Positions 9,351 through 17,871 of a DNA stretch of 64,000 bases are shown here, one piece after another. Source of the stretch: Pseudooceanicola aestuarii (GTDB taxonomy: Bacteria; Pseudomonadota; Alphaproteobacteria; Rhodobacterales; Rhodobacteraceae); assembly GCF_010614805.1 (NCBI RefSeq), contig NZ_JAAFZC010000002.1, forward strand, positions 310,001-374,000, in the 5' to 3' direction. How positions within the stretch are numbered: the stretch's first letter is position 1; each line of letters starts with the position of its first letter. Both the position numbers and the translations under genes were made by a program. The notes beneath the pieces are model-generated. The model was not told where the DNA came from. It did not search any database and was given only the letters and a program-made list of their open reading frames with translations.

Positions 9351-9950
9351 TTATGGTAAATCACGCCGCGCCCGATCGCCGGCGGCAAACCGGCGCAGAC
9401 AGGCGGGATAAAGAGCGTGTTCCCGCACCAGAACGCGGGCGGCCAGGCTGTCGGCATCGTCCTCGGGGCGGATCGCAACGCGGGCCTGGCCAAGGATCGG
9501 GCCGTCGTCCAGTTCGGCGGTGACCTCGTGCACGGTGCAGCCGGCCACGTCATCCCCGGCATCGAGCGCGCGTTGGTGGGTGTGCAGCCCGCGATATTTC
9601 GGCAACAGCGAAGGGTGGATGTTCAGCATCCGCCCGGCAAATCGCTGGGTGAATTCCGGCGTCAGAATCCGCATGAAACCCGCCAGGCACAGGATGTCGG
9701 GACGCGCCGCCAGCAGCGGCTCCAGCAGCGCCGCCTCGAAAGCCGCGCGGTCGCGGCCAAAGGGGCGGTGGTCCACGGCGGCCACCGGCACGCCACGTTC
9801 GGCGGCGCGCGCCAGCCCCCCTGCCGCCGGATCGTTGGAGGCCACCAGCACCGGGCGCGCCGGGTGATCGCCCGTCATGCTGTCCACCAGGCGCAGCATG
9901 TTGGAGCCGCCACCAGAGATCAGGATCGCCACCCGCGTCGGCGCGCTCAC
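9351..9950 (-). CDS. purN: Phosphoribosylglycinamide formyltransferase PurN
   Basis: A 199-residue GAR transformylase, which uses 10-formyl-THF for the third step of purine synthesis. Family motifs: [11 protein letters not shown] (phosphate loop), AGFMRIL, the catalytic [29 protein letters not shown]. Its start overlaps the purM stop by four bases (9947-9950), so the two enzymes are translationally coupled, which is the standard purM-purN arrangement. Confidence 0.96.
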   Translation of the reverse strand: MSAPTRVAILISGGGSNMLRLVDSMTGDHPARPVLVASNDPAAGGLARAAERGVPVAAVDHRPFGRDRAAFEAALLEPLLAARPDILCLAGFMRILTPEFTQRFAGRMLNIHPSLLPKYRGLHTHQRALDAGDDVAGCTVHEVTAELDDGPILGQARVAIRPEDDADSLAARVLVREHALYPACLRRFAAGDRARRDLP

Positions 9951-10999
9951 GCGCTCAGTTCCCCGCTGTAGCGGATCGCGGCCTCTTCCGTCACGGTGCC
10001 AATGCGGGCGACGGTCTCGCCCTCTGCGCGCAGCAGCTCGGCCAGCGCATCGGCGCGGTCGGGCGCCACGACCAGCACCATGCCGATCCCGCAGTTGAAG
10101 GTTTTCAGCATCTCGCCGCGATCCAGCCCGCCGGTGCGTGCCAGCCAGTCGAAGACGCCGGGCAATTCCCAGGCACCCAGGTCGATCCGCGCGCCCAGCC
10201 CCGACAGGACACGGGGCAGGTTCTCAGTCAGGCCACCGCCGGTGATATGGGCCAGCGCATGCACCCCGCCCGCGCGCACCGCCGCCAGCGACGGATTGAC
10301 GTATAGCCGCGTCGGCGTCAGCAGCGCCTGCCCCAGCGTGCCGTCGGACCAGGGGCAATCTGCCTCCCAGCCCAGGCCCGAGACCTCCACCAGCTTGCGC
10401 ACCAGCGAATAGCCATTGGAATGGACCCCGTCCGAGGCCAGCCCCAGCAGCACGTCCCCGGCAGCCACGTCGCGGGGAAGGTCCTGCCCCCGCTCCATCG
10501 CGCCGACGGCAAAGCCCGCCAGGTCGAAATCGCCGCCCGCATACATGCCCGGCATCTCGGCGGTTTCGCCACCGATCAGGGCACAGCCCGATCCGGCACA
10601 GCCCGCGGCGATGCCTTCGATGATGGCAGTTGCGGCGTCCAGCTCCAGCTTGCCGGTGGCGAAGTAATCCAGGAAGAACAGCGGCTCCGCCCCCTGGCAG
10701 ACCAGGTCGTTCACACACATCGCCACCAGATCCACACCGATGGAGGAAACGTTGCCGGTGTCGATGGCGATCCGCAGCTTGGTCCCGACACCGTCGGTCG
10801 CGGCGACAAGGATCGGATCCTCGTAGCCCGCGCCCTTCAGGTCGAACAGCGCACCAAAGCCGCCCAGCCCGGACATCACGCCGGGGCGTTTGGTGCGGGC
10901 GGCGGCGGGCTTGATCCGCTCCACCAACTCGTTGCCCGCGTCGATGTCGACGCCTGCGTCGGCATAGGTGATCCCGTTGCGCGTGCTGTCGTCGCTCAT
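9947..10999 (-). CDS. purM: Phosphoribosylformylglycinamidine cyclo-ligase (AIR synthetase)
   Basis: A 350-residue PurM converting FGAM to AIR with ATP. Visible motifs: [15 protein letters not shown] at the start, [52 protein letters not shown] and [14 protein letters not shown] 10999 (MSDDSTRNG) was chosen at the family start. First gene of the purM-purN unit; the 236-bp interval to the tRNA gene (11000-11235) must contain its promoter but I see no clear operator. Confidence 0.96.
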   Translation of the reverse strand: MSDDSTRNGITYADAGVDIDAGNELVERIKPAAARTKRPGVMSGLGGFGALFDLKGAGYEDPILVAATDGVGTKLRIAIDTGNVSSIGVDLVAMCVNDLVCQGAEPLFFLDYFATGKLELDAATAIIEGIAAGCAGSGCALIGGETAEMPGMYAGGDFDLAGFAVGAMERGQDLPRDVAAGDVLLGLASDGVHSNGYSLVRKLVEVSGLGWEADCPWSDGTLGQALLTPTRLYVNPSLAAVRAGGVHALAHITGGGLTENLPRVLSGLGARIDLGAWELPGVFDWLARTGGLDRGEMLKTFNCGIGMVLVVAPDRADALAELLRAEGETVARIGTVTEEAAIRYSGELSA

Positions 11000-11235
11000 G
11001 CTGATGGCCTCCGGCTGGTTTGCGCGCGAGCTACCCCATCCCCCGACCGGAGGCAACGGCAAAGGCGTCTCCGCCTGCGGGCACCATGCCCTGCGGCGCT
11101 GCCGATCGTGGCGATGTGCCCGCCCCGCCCTGCGCGCCGCGATACCACTGTCACCACGTCACGCCGCCCCGGCGCGGGGCCGAACTATCCCGCCGCTTGA
11201 CCCTGCCGCGCGCGGGGCCTAATCAACAAGGCGGC

Positions 11236-11312
11236 GGGCCTGTAGCTCAATTGGTTAGAGCAGAGCGCTCATAACGCTTTGGTTGCGGGTTCAAGTCCTG
11301 CCGGGCCTACCA
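11236..11312 (+). tRNA. tRNA with CAU anticodon (elongator Met, or Ile2)
   Basis: A 77-base cloverleaf ending in encoded CCA. Acceptor GGGCCTG pairs with CGGGCCT less perfectly at the last pair; the D-loop is AGCTCAATTGGTTAGAGC, the anticodon stem-loop reads GCGCTCATAACGC with CAT, and the T-arm is GCGGGTTCAAGTCCTGC. CAU could be elongator methionine or the lysidine-modified isoleucine tRNA; the sequence lacks the initiator signature. A T-arm and acceptor of this type are commonly called tRNA-Met in relatives. Confidence 0.9.
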
Positions 11313-11363
11313 TTCCCCGCCTTACCGGATGCCCCGGCCTATGCTGACGGGCCGCGCCGCGCG

Positions 11364-12662
11364 CTATCGTGCCAGCACCAGATCGGCGCAAAGCCCGCCC
11401 AGCTCCTCCGCCACGCCCAGCCGCAAAACGCCACCGTGGGCGCGGGCGACGTCATTGGCGATCGACAATCCCAAGCCGACGCCGGAGCCGCGATTCTGAT
11501 TTCGCGATGCTTCCAGCCGGGTGAAGGGCCGCATCGCCTCCTCCCGGCTTTCGGCGGGAATGCCGGGGCCGTCATCCTCCACCCGGATACGCAGCGCCCG
11601 ATCGCCCAGATGCGCCGAGACCACCGCCCGGTCGCCGTAGCGCACCGCGTTGCCGATCAGGTTCTCCACCGCGCGGCGCACCGCAAGTGGACGAAGCGGC
11701 ATGGTGCCCGACCCCTGCACAATGCCGAGGGTCACCGGCTGGCCGGCGCGCTGCGCATCCTCCACCAACTCCCGCACCAGGGCGGCGGGATCGACCGGCT
11801 TGGCTTCCTCCTGGGCGGTGCCACGGGCAAAGGACAGGAATTCGTCCAACATCCGCTGCATGTCCTCGATGTCGCGCTCCATCGGTTCGCGGTCTTCGTC
11901 CGGCAGCATCGATACCGCCAGCCGCAGCCGTGTCAGGGGCGTGCGCAGATCGTGGCTGACCCCCGACAACAGCAGGGTGCGCTGTTCGATCTGGCGTTCC
12001 AGCCGCGCCCGCATGTCCAGAAAGGCATGTCCGGCCGACCGAACCTCCACCGCGCCGCCAGGCCGGTACGGCAGATTGCGCCCCCGGCCGAACGCCTCGG
12101 CCGCGCGGGCCAGTCGGGTAATCGGCCGCAGCTGGTTGCGCAGGTAGATGAAGGCGATGACCGTCATCAGCACCCCGAAGAACCCCATGTTCACCAGAAG
12201 CTGATGCGGGTTCGACGCCGACACCCGGCTGCGATCAAAGGTGAACCGCAGCACCCGGCCCGGATCGCCTGCCGCGTAGACATGCACCCGGTAATCATCG
12301 GGCAGGATCACCGCCTGCAAGCCCGGCACATGGTCCTTCAACGTGCGGATCACCACGCGCCCCGACAGGTCGTACCAGCGCGAACGGTCGACCTCGGGCG
12401 CGCCTGCCGCCGCGATGTCGGTGACGGCGACGTTCAGGATCGCCTCCACCGTTGCGCCGCCGGCCCGGTCATGGGCGCGGCGCAACAGGTTCAGGTCGCG
12501 GCTGACGGTGCGGGTCATCTGCACGGTCACATCCTCGAAATGGCGCTGGATGAAGACCACGGACACCACCAGTTGCAACGTGACCACCGGTAGAACCAGG
12601 ATCAGCGCCGCCCGCCCGTAAAGTCCGCGCGGGACATATCGTTTGAGCCATGCGAAAGACAT
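11364..12662 (-). CDS. EnvZ-like sensor histidine kinase
   Basis: A 432-residue membrane kinase. Helix 1 at residues 16-38 and helix 2 near 158-176 flank a periplasmic domain of about 120 residues. HAMP follows, then the H-box SHDLRTPL with the phosphorylated His near residue 236, the N-box ENLIGNAVRYG, G1 EDDGPGIP, and G2 GSGVGLGLSIA. Such proteins respond to osmolarity or envelope signals and phosphorylate an OmpR-type regulator. No response regulator gene is adjacent within the window; the next gene is a divergent hydrolase, so its partner is encoded elsewhere. The CAU tRNA lies 50 bp past its 3' end. Confidence 0.88.
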   Translation of the reverse strand: MSFAWLKRYVPRGLYGRAALILVLPVVTLQLVVSVVFIQRHFEDVTVQMTRTVSRDLNLLRRAHDRAGGATVEAILNVAVTDIAAAGAPEVDRSRWYDLSGRVVIRTLKDHVPGLQAVILPDDYRVHVYAAGDPGRVLRFTFDRSRVSASNPHQLLVNMGFFGVLMTVIAFIYLRNQLRPITRLARAAEAFGRGRNLPYRPGGAVEVRSAGHAFLDMRARLERQIEQRTLLLSGVSHDLRTPLTRLRLAVSMLPDEDREPMERDIEDMQRMLDEFLSFARGTAQEEAKPVDPAALVRELVEDAQRAGQPVTLGIVQGSGTMPLRPLAVRRAVENLIGNAVRYGDRAVVSAHLGDRALRIRVEDDGPGIPAESREEAMRPFTRLEASRNQNRGSGVGLGLSIANDVARAHGGVLRLGVAEELGGLCADLVLAR

Positions 12663-12735
12663 GCGCTAATGGTAAGCCGAGGTCGCGCCGGAGAAAAGCG
12701 GCCCCGTACCGCACAGGTCAAAAGGCAGACAGCAG

Positions 12736-13653
12736 ATGAACGATTTCAACCCGACCCCCGGCCTTCCTCAGCAGGTTGCCCCCGGCCTGCGCCGCATCCT
12801 GTGCCCGAACCCATCGGCCTTTACCTGGCGTGGGACGAACACCTACCTGCTGGGTCAGCGCGATATCGCCGTGATCGACCCCGGCCCCGCGAACGACACC
12901 CACCTGGACGCGATCCTGGACGCGCTGGAGGACGGGCAGCGCATCACCCATATCCTGGTGACCCATTCGCACCTGGACCATTCCCCTCTTGCCCGGCCGC
13001 TGGCCGCGGCCACCGGCGCGCCGATCCTGGCCTATGGCGACAGTGCCGCCGGGCAATCGGCTGTCATGCAGCGCCTGGCCGCCACGGCCGACCTGGGCGG
13101 TGGTGAGGGGTACGACCCCGACTTCACCCCCGACATCGCCCTGCCCGACCAGGCCGAAGTCAAGGTCGCCGATTGGCAGGTCCGCGCCCATTGGACGCCG
13201 GGCCATTTCGGCAACCACATGTGTTTCGAGGTAACCGCCGGCCCGGCCAGAGGCGCTGTCTTCACCGGCGACCTGGTAATGGATTGGGCGACCTCCATCG
13301 TGTCACCCCCCGATGGCGACCTGACCGATTTCATGGCCTCCTGCGCCCGGCTGCGCACCCTGCCCGCGACGGTGTACCTGCCCGGCCATGGCGACGTGAT
13401 CCACGAAACCCACGCCCGGATCGACTGGCTGATCGCCCACCGCCAAGGCCGCGAAGCCGATATCCTGACCGCCCTGGCCACCGCCCCCGGCACCCCCGCC
13501 GAGATCGCGACCCGCGTCTACACCGACGTCGACCCTCGCCTTCTGCCCGCCGCCACCCGGAACGTGCTGGCCCATCTCATTGATCTGACCGGGAAATCCC
13601 GTGTGACCCCCGAAAACGACCTGACCCCCGACGCCATCTTCCGCCTGACCTGA
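12736..13653 (+). CDS. MBL-fold metallohydrolase (LACTB2-like)
   Basis: A 305-residue metallo-beta-lactamase-fold protein. The metal motif is THSHLDHS (HxHxDH) near residue 76; the further ligands are in TPGHFGNH, FTGDLVMDW and LPGHGDVI. A C-terminal winged-helix segment (about 245-300, TPAEIATRVYTDVD) is typical of the LACTB2/BLACT_WH subgroup, whose animal member is an RNA endonuclease and whose bacterial members are uncharacterised hydrolases. Divergent from the histidine kinase, 73 bp apart. Confidence 0.88.
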   Translation: MNDFNPTPGLPQQVAPGLRRILCPNPSAFTWRGTNTYLLGQRDIAVIDPGPANDTHLDAILDALEDGQRITHILVTHSHLDHSPLARPLAAATGAPILAYGDSAAGQSAVMQRLAATADLGGGEGYDPDFTPDIALPDQAEVKVADWQVRAHWTPGHFGNHMCFEVTAGPARGAVFTGDLVMDWATSIVSPPDGDLTDFMASCARLRTLPATVYLPGHGDVIHETHARIDWLIAHRQGREADILTALATAPGTPAEIATRVYTDVDPRLLPAATRNVLAHLIDLTGKSRVTPENDLTPDAIFRLT

Positions 13654-13734
13654 GGGAAGGTGCGGAAAATGTCATCCCACCTTCACTTATGCCCTTGCCC
13701 CCCCTGAATCACATTGCTAAAAGCCACCTCGTGT

Positions 13735-13809
13735 TCCGGCGTAGCTCAGCGGTAGAGCAGTTGACTGTTAATCAATTGGTCGTAGGTTCGATCCCTACCG
13801 CCGGAGCCA
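13735..13809 (+). tRNA. tRNA-Asn (GTT)
   Basis: A 75-base cloverleaf including CCA. The acceptor TCCGGCG pairs with CGCCGGA; anticodon loop CTGTTAA carries GTT; T-arm GTAGGTTCGATCCCTAC. Its 3' end is the attachment site of the genomic island to the right: the last 17 bases plus five downstream bases are repeated at 42147-42168. Confidence 0.97.
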
Positions 13810-13814
13810 AAATC
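13793..13814. repeat. Left attachment site (att core) at tRNA-Asn 3' end
   Basis: 22 bases, beginning CCCTACCGCCGGAGCC and ending AAAATC, which reappear exactly at 42147-42168 in direct orientation. The left copy keeps the tRNA intact, as expected for integrases that use a tRNA 3' end. Confidence 0.85.
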
Positions 13815-13889
13815 CCTCAGATATAGGCGAAACGCCTTATTTCATTGGGTTTCCCATGAGGTGACCTCCGACCAGAGTCGGAGCCACCT

Positions 13890-13937
13890 GTGCACGTGCA
13901 CAAATTGGTGCACAAACGCGTGCCCGAACCGGTGCAC
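13890..13937. promoter_or_regulatory. GTGCAC iterons between attL and the integrase
   Basis: GTGCAC occurs at 13890, 13896, 13908 and 13932, with a one-mismatch copy GTGCCC at 13920. From 13896 the copies are exactly 12 bp apart. They lie between the att core and the integrase ribosome site, the position of integrase arm sites or of an operator for integrase expression. A matching array is present before the second integrase at 42228-42268. Confidence 0.7.
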
Positions 13938-13985
13938 GGATCCCGACTCCACGATGCCCTGGAACCTGTTTCGGAGGCTTCCCGC

Positions 13986-16229
13986 ATGGCCGGAGTCGCA
14001 CACACCCCCCACCTCGAAAAACGCCCCTCGGGCTACTTCTTCCGCCGCCGGCTTCCGTGCGCGTTCCGGGAGATATCGAACCCTGGTCAAAGTTCGGCCC
14101 TCTGTCTCAGCCTTCGGACCGACGTCCTCTCCGAAGCGAAGATCCTCGTCGCGCGCCTGACGGTGCTCACTGACGCGGCCTTCGCGCTGACGACGGAGAG
14201 ACCGGTGGATCATCTGAAGCCCGAACATGTTGCCCTGCTGACCGAGCTGGCGCGCTGCCAGATCGCGGCGCACGAGGCTTTGCGCGCCTGTGCCGAGCCG
14301 CGTTCGGACGAGGCGGCGAATTTTGCGGCGCAGGTGGAACGTAATACGCAGGACATGCTGCGCCGAGCCCTGGCGCTCGGCGACCGGGGGCCGGTCACGG
14401 AACCTCTGCGCGAGATGGCCAATCGCATGGGCGTGACGCTCGACGAGGGCACCGCCGACTGGCGCGCACTCGCCTTCGAGGCTCTCCGTGTCATGCTGGA
14501 CGTGTCCCGCGAACGGGAACGGCGCGAGGTCGGGACCTACGAGGAACCGACACCGATCTTTCGGTCGGTGATGGCGCACAGGTCGGCCTCCCCGACAGCC
14601 GCCCTGCCCGTGGCTGCCTCCCAATCGCACTCCCCCGCCTTGGGCATCCTGGCAGCAGCCGTATCGGATGTGACCTCCATCGCCGTGCCGCCCATGACGG
14701 CGGCTTCCATGCCCCAGACGGCAACAGAGGCGGCTGCTCCTCTTCGGGCGCCGGTCGACACTGCCGCAGCCCCGGCCGCGATTGCAGACACAGTGCCGGA
14801 GGCACCGGCAACGCCCCAGCCCGCGGCCGGGGACGCGTCCCCGGACACCGCGGGCAAGGATGACGACACCGCGTTCCGGATCAAGCTGCGCCCACCGCTC
14901 CTGAAGAACATCGACCTGCGGGACCTCTCGCCCGAAACGCGGGAAGTCGTTCTCACAAAGCCCCGGGGCATCACGCTTCTCGAGGGGATCAAGCTCATGA
15001 AGGAGCTCAAGATGGCCGGATACGGAGACGACTTCTCCATGGAGCAGACCGGCGATGCCGATGCCGGCAAGAAATGGACGTCCAACAGTGGCAGCAAGGC
15101 GAATGTCGCGGAAAAATTCTGGGTGGAGTTCGTCGGAGATGTCCCGTTCGAGGACGCGGATCGAGATGATATCCGCGACGCCCTGAAGATCCTGCCCGAG
15201 CTGCCCTTTCAGCATTCCAAGGGGAAGACGAAATTCGTCTCGGAATTCGGGTTCAAGGCGTTGATCGAAGATCTCGAAGCTGAAGAGGAACGCCTTGAGA
15301 AGGAAGCACTGGAGCTGCTTGCTCTGGATGGCAATGCAACCGAAGCTGATCGGGAAAAGGCCGCCCTGGATGCCCGCATTCCGCGTATCCGCGCGGAGAC
15401 CCGCGCAAAGCACCGCGGCTACATCAAGTCTGTCGGGAAGATGCTCTACGACCTCCAGCTGATCGACCAGAATCCCTTCGAGATCTGCGGTGTGTCCAAC
15501 AAGCTGAAGGACAAGTGGAAAAAAAGCGAAGAGAAGCGCAAACGCGTCTGCTGGGATGATCGCATCTACACCTTCTTGGGGTCGCCCGCCTTCCAGGGGC
15601 CGTTCGAAGATGAGGGCGAACCTCTCTACTGGATACCGCTCATCGCACGCCTCATGGGCCTGCGCGAGGAAGAGGCCTGCCAGCTCGGCCCCAAGGATTT
15701 CGGCACCGACAAGGGCATCGCCTATGTCGACGTGAAATGCCGCGATGCAAACAACGTCAAGACCATCGACTCCCAGCGCCGCATCCCGGTTCATCCGACG
15801 CTGATCGAGCTTGGCCTCCTGAAGCTGGTGGAACTCCGTCGAGGGGAGGACGCGCATCGCTTGTTCGTGAACCTGACGCGTGGAGAAACGAAGAAGACCT
15901 ATTCGGAGAACTTCTCCAAGAAGTTCACCTATTACAGGAAGACGAATGACTGCTACTGGGAAGGCCTGGACCTGCACGCGATGCGTACCTCGTTCAACTC
16001 CGACCTCATGAACCAGGACAAGTCCGACGCGATCCGCTGCGTCCTGATGGGGCACGACCCCGTCGACGAAGGCGCAAGATCCTATGCCCAAGGGCTCACG
16101 CTCAAGGCGCTCTACGAGCGCATCTGCGACGTCGAGCTCGACGTCTCCATGATCGCGCGGCCCTTCGACGACACGGGGCGCTTCCGTAACGAAGAGAAGG
16201 TAGTCGATTTCCGGAGCGCCGCGCGCTGA
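13986..16229 (+). CDS. Island integrase (tyrosine recombinase, tRNA-Asn specific)
   Basis: A 747-residue tyrosine recombinase. The start ATG 13986 is preceded by GGAGG at 13973-13977. The N-terminus (SGYFFRRRLP) is of the DUF6538-like type seen in alphaproteobacterial island integrases. Residues about 190-290 form an alanine/proline-rich linker. The catalytic set is complete: Arg in LMGLREEEA, HxxR in LHAMRTSF, His in LMGHDP, and nucleophile Tyr in ARSYAQG near the C-terminus. It is the first gene of the island and reads away from attL, as expected of the enzyme that inserted it. A truncated paralogue lies just right of attR. Confidence 0.88.
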   Translation: MAGVAHTPHLEKRPSGYFFRRRLPCAFREISNPGQSSALCLSLRTDVLSEAKILVARLTVLTDAAFALTTERPVDHLKPEHVALLTELARCQIAAHEALRACAEPRSDEAANFAAQVERNTQDMLRRALALGDRGPVTEPLREMANRMGVTLDEGTADWRALAFEALRVMLDVSRERERREVGTYEEPTPIFRSVMAHRSASPTAALPVAASQSHSPALGILAAAVSDVTSIAVPPMTAASMPQTATEAAAPLRAPVDTAAAPAAIADTVPEAPATPQPAAGDASPDTAGKDDDTAFRIKLRPPLLKNIDLRDLSPETREVVLTKPRGITLLEGIKLMKELKMAGYGDDFSMEQTGDADAGKKWTSNSGSKANVAEKFWVEFVGDVPFEDADRDDIRDALKILPELPFQHSKGKTKFVSEFGFKALIEDLEAEEERLEKEALELLALDGNATEADREKAALDARIPRIRAETRAKHRGYIKSVGKMLYDLQLIDQNPFEICGVSNKLKDKWKKSEEKRKRVCWDDRIYTFLGSPAFQGPFEDEGEPLYWIPLIARLMGLREEEACQLGPKDFGTDKGIAYVDVKCRDANNVKTIDSQRRIPVHPTLIELGLLKLVELRRGEDAHRLFVNLTRGETKKTYSENFSKKFTYYRKTNDCYWEGLDLHAMRTSFNSDLMNQDKSDAIRCVLMGHDPVDEGARSYAQGLTLKALYERICDVELDVSMIARPFDDTGRFRNEEKVVDFRSAAR

Positions 16230-16274
16230 TGCGATCTCCGGCGGAAGAACCGGGACAGGAAGGCGAATGCCCGG

Positions 16275-17642
16275 TTGATTTGCAGGGGAGCGCCTTGGCC
16301 GCTCCTGGCAACCGTGCGCTCACGAAGGCGTGATATCTTGGCGGAAATAACGGCCGGAAATTTTGACCCAGATCAACTTTTTCCCGCGAATCCGGGGCAT
16401 AGGGGCGGCATTCCAACACTCACGGAGATACAGGAAATGCGCGACATCCTCGCCACCCGAATTGACATCGCTATGCACCAGGAAACGGCCTCCAGGCGGA
16501 CATCCCGGTCCCTACTCGAGGCCGCCAATCTCACAAAACAATCGAAGGCGATCCTTGCAGGCGAGCTGGAGATCTGCGTCGAGACGGCTTTCGACCTATA
16601 TATCGAGGCGCGGTCGGTGGGCTATCGACCCGATATCCGACGGCTCGATACCGCTCATGGTGAACGATGGCGCCGGAGCAGCGGTGCGAATACCGAGAGC
16701 GCGAAGCGTGTCTGGACGCGCGCCCTCGGGAACCCGTTCTTTTCCCACATCGCACGGGGAGATGTCTTCGACGCCCTGACGGAAATCCGAAACCTGCCGA
16801 AATACCACGGGAAACGCCGCAGTGGTGCCGGAAATAAAGGTGGGCCTGTGGAAGAGCTGTCTGTTCCCGACCGTATCAGGATATCGACTTTCCTGAGATT
16901 CGGGCGGACAGCCCGTCGGGTTGGCGATTTCCTTGTCGAGCTTGGGCTCGAAGAGGAGAACCCGTTCGATGTCTGTGCCTGGTCGACGGTCGAAGAGGCC
17001 TGTCTGCGGCGGCAGGAGCGACCGCTCGAACCCCGTGCCTGGTCAGAGGCACTCCAGAACTATCTGTCATCACCGATTTTCAAGGGAGAAATCCAAGACG
17101 CCGGTGATCCCCTGTTCTGGGTGCCGCTCCTGATGCGGCTCGGAGGCCTGCGGCTCGACGAAGCCGTGAACCTGGCGACCCGGGATCTGCTGTATCGTGA
17201 CAGCATGCCGGTCCTCTTCATCGATCGCGATGCGAAGACGCCCGCCGCCCGACGGGAGGTTCCTGTCTCTCCGCAGTTGCAGGACCTTGGTCTCCTTGGC
17301 CTGTTCGAGTTGCGGCGGGACCAGAACGAGGCATTGCTCTTTCCGCAACTCGTGGCAGACCGGCCCGGAACTGGCACAGCGCGGTTCCGGAAGAATTTCA
17401 TTCGCTACTGCGACACACACGGCATCGGCGCCTCCGCCATTCAAGCACATGATTTTCGACGCGCCTTGCGTCGGGAGCTCATTGAGCACGAATGCGCAGA
17501 TCACGTCGTCAGAGCGATTATGGGACAAATGACCCCGGACTGGGGAATACCGTTTCTGGCAAGCAGTCTCCGCAGGGTAATTGACGGGGCGCTGTCAGAG
17601 ATCGGCGCCGATCTTCCGGATATCGCCTGTCCGTTCCGGTAA
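16275..17642 (+). CDS. Degenerate tyrosine-recombinase-like protein
   Basis: Up to 455 residues. It aligns with the upstream integrase over the catalytic domain: Arg in LGGLRLDEA and HxxR in AHDFRRAL are kept, but the next His is Gln (IMGQM) and the position of the nucleophile Tyr is Leu (FLASS). It should therefore not cut DNA and may be a regulator or accessory binding protein, or a decaying copy. Start is uncertain: TTG 16275 gives the longest form; the residues before ATG 16437 (AEITAGNFDPDQLFP) resemble the end of an arm-binding domain, yet ATG 16437 has the better ribosome site (GGAG). It lies 45 bp after the integrase, likely in one transcript. Confidence 0.7.
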   Translation: MICRGAPWPLLATVRSRRRDILAEITAGNFDPDQLFPANPGHRGGIPTLTEIQEMRDILATRIDIAMHQETASRRTSRSLLEAANLTKQSKAILAGELEICVETAFDLYIEARSVGYRPDIRRLDTAHGERWRRSSGANTESAKRVWTRALGNPFFSHIARGDVFDALTEIRNLPKYHGKRRSGAGNKGGPVEELSVPDRIRISTFLRFGRTARRVGDFLVELGLEEENPFDVCAWSTVEEACLRRQERPLEPRAWSEALQNYLSSPIFKGEIQDAGDPLFWVPLLMRLGGLRLDEAVNLATRDLLYRDSMPVLFIDRDAKTPAARREVPVSPQLQDLGLLGLFELRRDQNEALLFPQLVADRPGTGTARFRKNFIRYCDTHGIGASAIQAHDFRRALRRELIEHECADHVVRAIMGQMTPDWGIPFLASSLRRVIDGALSEIGADLPDIACPFR

Positions 17643-17656
17643 CCCGGAGTTCCGAA

Positions 17657-17684
17657 AAGGCCCGGGCTCCTGCCCGGGCCTTCT
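17657..17684. terminator. Strong hairpin terminator
   Basis: Eleven-base perfect stem (AAGGCCCGGGC / GCCCGGGCCTT) with a four-base loop, 15 bp after the recombinase-like gene. The downstream T run is short on the plus strand (TTCTC), better on the minus strand (CCTTTTCGG). The remaining interval up to 17871 shows no gene. Confidence 0.65.
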
Positions 17685-17871
17685 CGTCATGTGCCATGGC
17701 GTTACAAGAAGCGCCTGCACGAGATCGCGGTCTTATGGCCTCGAGCCAAGCCTCATGCGTCCTCCCAAAAAAACCCGTCCATCGCCGCAAGAATCCGCTT
17801 CCTGCCGTTTCCGCCGGAAAACCGATCGACCGATTTCCTGATCACAACCCGAGCAGCAACGGAGATCAGGA

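Noticed and set aside
13735..13809. tRNA-Asn disrupted by integration.
   Set aside because: The acceptor, T-arm and CCA are all intact on the left side, so the tRNA remains functional.
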